This document shows, piece after piece, positions 58,818 through 64,000 of a stretch of 64,000 bases of DNA (its first letter is position 1; each line of letters opens with the position of its first letter). The notes below the pieces were generated by a model. It saw nothing but the letters and a program-made list of their open reading frames with translations, was not told the DNA's origin and searched no databases. The position numbers and the translations under genes are program-made. Location: NCBI RefSeq assembly GCF_000725485.1, contig NZ_JOAG01000063.1:23461-87460 (forward strand), in the 5' to 3' direction. The DNA comes from Nonomuraea candida. GTDB lineage: Bacteria > Actinomycetota > Actinomycetes > Streptosporangiales > Streptosporangiaceae.

Positions 58818-59779
58818 TCTTGGGAGGAACCGGGTTCACGGGGCGGCGCATCACGCACCGGCTGGCCGAGCGCGGTGACGAGGTCCTGGTGGTGCACCGG
58901 GGAGGCACCCGGGCCGAGCTGCCGCCCGGAGTGCGGTTCCTGCACACCGACAGGCGCTCGCTGGCCGATCATGCGGCCCGGGTGAAGGAGTTCGCGCCCG
59001 AGGCGGTCGTCGACGCCTACGCGCTGACGGCGGCCGACGTGGACGCGGTCCTGCCCGTGCTGCCCGAGGTGCCCACGGTGGTGCTGTCCAGCGTGGACGT
59101 CTACCAGGCGTTCGTCGGGCTCAACACCGGCCGCGAGCTGTCGCCCGTGCCGCTGGACGAGAGTTCCGAGCTGCGCCACGACCGCCACCCCTACCGTGAC
59201 GCCAACCTGCCCGGGATCCCGGCCGACTACGACAAGCTCGACGTGGAGGAGCGCTGGCTGCCGCGCGGCGCCGTGGTGCTGCGCCTGCCCATGATCTACG
59301 GCCCGCACGACGGGCAGCGCCGCGAGGACATCATCCTGCGCCGCGTCCGCGCCGGCCGCGACCGCATCCCCGTCGGCGCGGCCAACCTGCTCTGGACCCG
59401 CCTGCACGTCGACGACCTGGCCTCCGCCGTGCTGGCCGCCCTCGACCACCGCGCGGCCGACGGGCAGGTGCTGACCATCGGCGAGTCCAGCACCGTCACC
59501 GTCGGCGGCTGGTTCCGCCAGATCCTGGCGGCCGCCGGGTCGCCGGCGCAGCTCGTCCGCGTCCCCGACGACGCCCTGCCCCCGGCCCTGGCGCTCACCG
59601 GCGCGCCCGCCCAGCACATCCTCGTCTCCTCCGCCCGGGCCACCGCCCTGCTCGGCTGGACGGCCGGCGACCCGGCGGTCAGAGTGGCCGAATCGGTCCG
59701 GTGGCACCTGGCCAACCCCTCACCGGTGCCCTGGAGCGAGGAGGAAGCCGCCGCCGACGACGCGGCCCTGGCGAGCTGA
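58805..59779 (+). CDS. NAD-dependent epimerase/dehydratase family protein
   Basis: A 324-aa extended short-chain dehydrogenase-type protein with Rossmann motif LILGGTGFTGRRI. SVDVYQAF and DYDKLDVEE (Y..K) and RLPMIYGPHDGQRR follow. Segments of the family that bind the nucleotide sugar are weak, so it may be atypical. The ATG at 58805 has GAAGGGA 9 bp upstream. It is divergent from the lanthipeptide operon and not obviously part of it. Confidence 0.85.
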   Translation: MRVLILGGTGFTGRRITHRLAERGDEVLVVHRGGTRAELPPGVRFLHTDRRSLADHAARVKEFAPEAVVDAYALTAADVDAVLPVLPEVPTVVLSSVDVYQAFVGLNTGRELSPVPLDESSELRHDRHPYRDANLPGIPADYDKLDVEERWLPRGAVVLRLPMIYGPHDGQRREDIILRRVRAGRDRIPVGAANLLWTRLHVDDLASAVLAALDHRAADGQVLTIGESSTVTVGGWFRQILAAAGSPAQLVRVPDDALPPALALTGAPAQHILVSSARATALLGWTAGDPAVRVAESVRWHLANPSPVPWSEEEAAADDAALAS

Positions 59780-59947
59780 GCAACGCTACGGTGCCCGCCC
59801 TCCCCAGCGGCGGGCACCCGGGCTCCCCGGGCTCCCGGCGGGGACGCCGGGATTCGTCCACATGCGCCACGGCGTCAGGGCGCGGGAGTGCCGTGCCTCG
59901 TGGGGCCGCCGGCCGGAATGTCGGTGGGCTGCGGCAGGATCTCCGCC

Positions 59948-62221
59948 ATGGCGACTGAACTGGACCCGTTCGCCGGGCTGGGCGACGTGCGGTGGAGCCG
60001 GATGCGTCACGCCTACGGCCCCGCGACGGAGGTTCCGGGCCTGCTGCGCGACCTGGCCGACCCTGACCCCGCCGTACGCGAGACGGCCCTCGACGGCATG
60101 TACGGCGCCGTGCACCACCAGGGCGACGTCTACCCGTGCACCCTGGCGGCGATCCCCTTCCTCCTGCGCGTCGCCGAAGCCCCGGATCTGCCGGGCCGGG
60201 CGGAGGTGGTGGGGCTGCTGGCGAGCATCGCCTCGGCCGAGGACCCCACCGAGCTGAGCGGGCCGTACAAGAAGGCCAACGAAGCAGTGACCGCCGCGTT
60301 CCCGCTGTGGGAGCGCCTGCTCGGCGACCCCGATCCGAAGGTGCGCGAGGCCGTGGCCGGCCTCCTGGCCGCCTGCGTGGACGGGGCGCGGGCCGCGGTG
60401 ACGAGCCTGACCGGCCGCCTGGGGAGCGAGGGCGATCCGCGCGTACGGGAGGCCATCGTGCGCACCGTGGCCGCACTGGGCCGCCGCCAGGGCGGGGCGG
60501 AGGACGTACAGAGTGGGGCGGAGGGCGTGCCGGGCGGGGCGGCGGACGTGCCGGGCGGCGGGGAGGGCGTGCCGGGCGGGGCGGCGGACGTACGCGACTG
60601 GCTGGGGCGGGTCCTGGCGGTGGAGGCGGACCCGCAGGTCAGGCTGGTGGCGCTGGCGGAGCTGGCCGCGCTGGGCGGCGGCCCGGCGGTCGAGGTCGGC
60701 GAGGCGCTCGAACTGCTCGCCGCCCTCTACGAGACCGGTACACCCCCGGTCTCCCCGCCCGCCGGCTTCGAGACCCCGACCCTGATCGGCGCGCTGCGCC
60801 GGGGACGTGAGGAACGCGACGCGGGCCGGCTCGCGCCACGGGCGGGCGAGCTCGTGCACGCCATCTCCAAGGGCTTGGGCGACCGCGTGGACGATCGCGT
60901 ACACCTCCTGACGGCCCTGCTGCGCTCGCCCGACTGGGAGTGCCAGGTGGACGCCATGGGCCCCGCGCACGTCCTGCTCGCGAACTGGCGCGGCGACTAC
61001 GCCGGGCTCGTCTCCGTCCTCGGCGAACGCGTACGCGACGGGTGCGGAAGAGGGCGGCCGGGCGCGGTCGTGATGGCGCGGGCGGTCGGCGTGCTCGACG
61101 ATCTGGGCGAGCTGGCGGCGCCCGCCGCGGACGACCTGGCGGAGGTCCTGGCCGTCACGGAGCGGCGCGTGGCGGACCACACGGCGCAGGAGGACGAGGA
61201 GCTGCCGTGGGTGATCGAATGGCCGCGCGACCAGCCGACGATGAGCCCGGCGTTGCGGGCGCTGAGCGGCATGCGGGACGATCGCGCGCTGCCGATGCTG
61301 GCCTGGGCGCTGGAGCGCGAGCGTATGCCCAGGGACGTGGCCCAGCTCGTGGGCGGGTACGGTCCGCGGGCCGCACCCCTGCTGCCCCTGCTGCGCCGCC
61401 GCCTGCGCGACCTGCCCGCCGGCGAGCCGGGTGACCACCGCCACGAGAGCATCGCCTGGGCACTGTCCAGGATCGGGCCGGCAGCCGCCGAAGCCCTGCC
61501 CGACCTGCTCGGAGGGCCGGCCACCGGGGACCTCCCTGACCTGCCTGACCTGCCCGACCTGCCCGACCTGCCCGACCGGCCGGACCGGCCCGGCCTGCCC
61601 GGACGGCCGGTCACCGAGGGCCTGCTGGCGGCGCTCGCGGCGATCGGGCCCGCGGCCGCGGCGTGCGCGCCGCTGCTGCGGGAGGCCGCCGCCTCACCCC
61701 GGCGCGGCCCCGCCCTCCGGGCGGCGAAGGCGTTGTGGCTGGTCACCGGCGACGTGGACGCGGCCGCCGCCGTCGCGGACCGCTACCTCGGCGGGGACGA
61801 CAAGTACGCCATCCACGCGGCGGTGGACCTCCTCGGCGACCTGGCCCCAGCGCTGGCGGAGCGAGACCGGGCCGCGAAGCCCAGGATCGCCCTGCTGCGG
61901 CGCCTGGCCAGGCGCAAGGACCCGCACGGCTGGGTCCCGCTGGCGGCCGCCCGCACCCTGTACCGGCTGACCGGCGACCCCGAGCCGGTGCTGCCGGTGG
62001 TGACGCGCGTGTGGGACCTCAACAAGTACACCCGGACGGAGGTGGCCGAGCTGTGCACGGAGCTCGGGCAGGCCGCGGCGCAGGCCCGGCCGCTCCTGGA
62101 AGCAGAGCTGGGACGGGTGCGCAGACACAACGCGTCCGACGACGGATACGGCAGCGGGCAGATCGCCGCCGACGAGAAACTGCTCCACCACTGCCGAAGA
62201 GCCCTCACCACCATGACCTGA
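59948..62221 (+). CDS. HEAT-repeat protein
   Basis: A 757-aa protein made of HEAT-like helical repeats (LLRDLADPDPAVRETALDGMYGAVH, LLGDPDPKVREAVAGLLAACV, GDPRVREAIVRTVAALG, and C-terminal GRMRD-type units). Two low-complexity inserts interrupt it: a Gly/Ala/Val stretch (SGAEGVPGGAADVPGGG) at about 182-215 encoded by imperfect 27-33-bp repeats (60490-60600) and (LPD)n at about 530-550 encoded by 9-bp repeats (61531-61600). Only a weak SD precedes the ATG. Scaffold or protein-binding role; no partner deducible. Confidence 0.8.
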   Translation: MATELDPFAGLGDVRWSRMRHAYGPATEVPGLLRDLADPDPAVRETALDGMYGAVHHQGDVYPCTLAAIPFLLRVAEAPDLPGRAEVVGLLASIASAEDPTELSGPYKKANEAVTAAFPLWERLLGDPDPKVREAVAGLLAACVDGARAAVTSLTGRLGSEGDPRVREAIVRTVAALGRRQGGAEDVQSGAEGVPGGAADVPGGGEGVPGGAADVRDWLGRVLAVEADPQVRLVALAELAALGGGPAVEVGEALELLAALYETGTPPVSPPAGFETPTLIGALRRGREERDAGRLAPRAGELVHAISKGLGDRVDDRVHLLTALLRSPDWECQVDAMGPAHVLLANWRGDYAGLVSVLGERVRDGCGRGRPGAVVMARAVGVLDDLGELAAPAADDLAEVLAVTERRVADHTAQEDEELPWVIEWPRDQPTMSPALRALSGMRDDRALPMLAWALERERMPRDVAQLVGGYGPRAAPLLPLLRRRLRDLPAGEPGDHRHESIAWALSRIGPAAAEALPDLLGGPATGDLPDLPDLPDLPDLPDRPDRPGLPGRPVTEGLLAALAAIGPAAAACAPLLREAAASPRRGPALRAAKALWLVTGDVDAAAAVADRYLGGDDKYAIHAAVDLLGDLAPALAERDRAAKPRIALLRRLARRKDPHGWVPLAAARTLYRLTGDPEPVLPVVTRVWDLNKYTRTEVAELCTELGQAAAQARPLLEAELGRVRRHNASDDGYGSGQIAADEKLLHHCRRALTTMT

Positions 62222-62388
62222 CCCGGCGCCGGCAGCCGCCGCCCCTGCCGATGCGCCTGCCATGTCCCCGTGTGTGACCTTGAATCTCCCGGTGGCGGAC
62301 GTCCACACCCAGGGGTGTGATCGTCGCCACCGCCGAGACCTCGAAGTCCGGCAGCGCGTTCAGAGCGGGCAGGTGGGTGGCCGGTTGT

Positions 62389-63630
62389 TCATGAGGACAC
62401 CTCGGCTTTCCCCCGAAGGTCGCGTATGTTGCGTACCGCGATGAGGACCGCGCAGCCGACGGTGATGATCAGCCCGCTGGTCAGCAGGACGGTCGAGTCG
62501 CCGACGGCCTCGGCGGCCGGGCCGGACAAGGCGCGCCCGACCGGGACCAGCATCATCGAGCCGGTGATCTCGTACGCGAGGACCCTGTTGAGCAGGTTCT
62601 GGGGCACCTGCGTCTGTACCGACGCCGACCACATCACGCCCCAGTAGGAACGTCCGACGCCCGCCACGAACATGCTCACGCCGACGATGGGGATCGGAGC
62701 GCCGAGCCCGATGAAGAGGAACTGCGGCGCGAACCCGAAAAGGGCGATGGCGCCGAAGAGCAGCGGCCGGGACGGACTGTGCCGCAACGCCAGGAACCCG
62801 CCCAGAACAGCGCCCGCACCGAAGGCGGACATCAGCAGGGCGTAGACGGAGGCGCCGTGCGCCTGCGTGAGCACGGTGGCGCTGAGCACGTGGTACGGCC
62901 CGAACACCGTCAGCCCCAGCACGACGAAGACCACGATGACGGACCACAACCAGGTCCGGGAGGCGAAGGCGTGCCAGCCTTCGCGGATGTCGCGCAGCAC
63001 ATGTGGGCGGCCGATCGCCGCGTCCCCGGACAGCCTGAGCAGGCAGACCAGCAGGCAGCTGACCAGGCACGTGCCGGCCACGAACACCATCGCGGGCGAC
63101 GGCCCGGCCACTGCCAGGATGCCGCCGGCCAGCGCCGGGCCGCACAGGGTGACCGTGGACTCGGCGATCCGCAGCAGGGCGTTGGCCTCCTGCACCTGGC
63201 CGGGCGCGATCTCGGGGACGATGCCGGAGATCGAGGGCTGGAACAGGGCCGTCGCCACGCCGAAGACGGCCTGCGTCACGAGGATCGTCGTGAGGCTCGG
63301 CTGGCCGGTGATCAGGTCGGCCGCCAGCCAGGCCTGCGCGCCGAAGCGCACGATGTCGGCGATGACCAGCATGGGCTTCGGCCGGTAGTGATCGGCGAGC
63401 ACGCCCCCGAACAGCATCAGGATGATCGTGGGGCCGAGAGAGGCGGCCAGCGCGTAACCCACCTCGGTCGCCCCGTAGCCCTCTGCCAGCACCGCCGCGA
63501 TCAGCGCGATCGGCAGCACCGTGTCGCCCAGCAGGGAGATCGTGCGCGCCGCGAAGTAGTTACGGAAGTTCGGGTGGAGCAGCAGGGATCGTGTGCGCGG
63601 CGCCAGAGTTCTGCTCCTGTTCTCGATCAT
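62389..63630 (-). CDS. MFS exporter (DHA3-like)
   Basis: A 413-aa transporter with twelve predicted helices. NFRNYFAARTISLLGDTVLPIALIAAVL, GVLADHYRPKPMLVIADIVRFGAQA (motif A) and FQPSISGIVPEI are typical of the DHA3/EntS-like branch. ATG 63630 has a weak SD (GGCGA). A frame extends further upstream but its residues do not look like MFS sequence. Probably exports a drug or small metabolite; the preceding 370 bp have no regulator gene. Confidence 0.88.
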   Translation of the reverse strand: MIENRSRTLAPRTRSLLLHPNFRNYFAARTISLLGDTVLPIALIAAVLAEGYGATEVGYALAASLGPTIILMLFGGVLADHYRPKPMLVIADIVRFGAQAWLAADLITGQPSLTTILVTQAVFGVATALFQPSISGIVPEIAPGQVQEANALLRIAESTVTLCGPALAGGILAVAGPSPAMVFVAGTCLVSCLLVCLLRLSGDAAIGRPHVLRDIREGWHAFASRTWLWSVIVVFVVLGLTVFGPYHVLSATVLTQAHGASVYALLMSAFGAGAVLGGFLALRHSPSRPLLFGAIALFGFAPQFLFIGLGAPIPIVGVSMFVAGVGRSYWGVMWSASVQTQVPQNLLNRVLAYEITGSMMLVPVGRALSGPAAEAVGDSTVLLTSGLIITVGCAVLIAVRNIRDLRGKAEVSS

Positions 63631-64000
63631 TCGCCGTTCGTAACGTACGGAGCCGGAGGTTCCTCCTCCGAGCCGGACACGAAAACACGCGAAGCTCGCG
63701 GAGTTTCCCTGAACTCCAGCAGACGAGGCAGTTCGTGTCAACGGCGATGATCTCCGCCGAAAGGCTGTCCGCGCCCGCCACGCATTCGAGGAGAACCGCC
63801 ACACATGGGAGGAGAAGAGCGTCTCGGCCAGATTCACGCCACCTCAAAGGCCACCTCCCGTGATGAGGAGATGGCCTCTGCGATTAGGGCAGCAGCGCAA
63901 TACCTGCGTTCCGCAGATGTGTAGCGAGAAAAGCACACAGTTCTGGGCTGTGAGCTGCGGAAACGCTTGCGGGCACGCTGATGCGGCGTGTCACTAGGCG
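63631..64000. other. Terminal stretch without a supported gene
   Basis: Holds the MFS promoter side; frames on both strands have poor codon bias. A 17-codon plus-strand frame at 63871-63924 (MASAIRAAAQYLRSADV) follows GATGAGG and may be a fragment. Nothing else is recognised. Confidence 0.35.

Noticed and set aside
59786..61444. 552-codon minus-strand frame opposite the HEAT-repeat gene
   Set aside because: Low-complexity shadow; HEAT repeats on the plus strand explain the region.

Overview
This is a high-GC (about 70%) linear stretch with SD-led, often 4-bp overlapping genes, Tat and lipoprotein signals, WXG-type small proteins, a proteasome beta subunit, an ECF41 sigma factor and class III/IV-type lanthipeptide genes. 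That combination indicates a filamentous actinomycete. Streptosporangiaceae (Nonomuraea-like) is my best guess from overall gene style, not from any search. No rRNA, tRNA, CRISPR array or intact insertion sequence was seen.

Layout. 0-6.7 kb: end of an Opp/Dpp-type ABC transporter operon, then a chitin set (cytoplasmic GH20 hexosaminidase, secreted GH19 chitinase, AA10 LPMO); the last two share an operator-like element. 6.7-10.6 kb: rtcB-prfH RNA-repair/ribosome-rescue pair, an alpha/beta hydrolase, and a TetR regulator with an extra C-terminal HTH and two matching operators. 10.6-14.0 kb: a NUDIX relic and cassette 1 (small W-x-G protein, ~690-aa helical protein, lipoprotein). 14.2-15.5 kb: DUF308-like membrane protein and divergent TetR with a 24-bp palindrome between them. 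16.8-18.9 kb: a lower-GC two-gene unit with a PD-(D/E)XK nuclease-like protein and an unknown partner. 19.1-20.7 kb: a relic and a broken site-2 protease. 20.8-32.8 kb: ordinary accessory metabolism (GNAT, methyltransferase, DsbA-like, deaminase, paired SMR exporters with MarR, orphan PrcB, ECF41 sigma plus NDH-2-like oxidoreductase, orphan cytochrome b, LysE, LysR, aminotransferase). 32.7-35.7 kb: repeat array, HsdS-like relic and low-GC DNA. 35.7-42.3 kb: XRE regulator with small genes, cassette 2 in inverted orientation, and a decayed third lipoprotein locus. 42.5-46.2 kb: SnoaL-like genes (one frameshifted), hypotheticals, membrane protein and TetR.

46.4-50.2 kb is the most interesting system. 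It is a tightly overlapping operon of a NUDIX/NrtR-like protein, an MTA/SAH-nucleosidase-like enzyme and a membrane protein. The latter two share an identical VGVQAGTVH segment that resembles bacterial amyloid (RHIM-like) signalling motifs. Fragments of two of these three genes also lie at 10.7 and 19.1 kb.

52.4-58.5 kb is a lanthipeptide cluster: a LanL/LanKC-type synthetase with an intact zinc-ligand triad, a prolyl-oligopeptidase-like S9 protease, a 38-aa precursor with three Cys in its core, and a radical SAM enzyme. A SARP-like heptamer repeat precedes the synthetase. The window ends with an epimerase, a HEAT-repeat protein and an MFS transporter.
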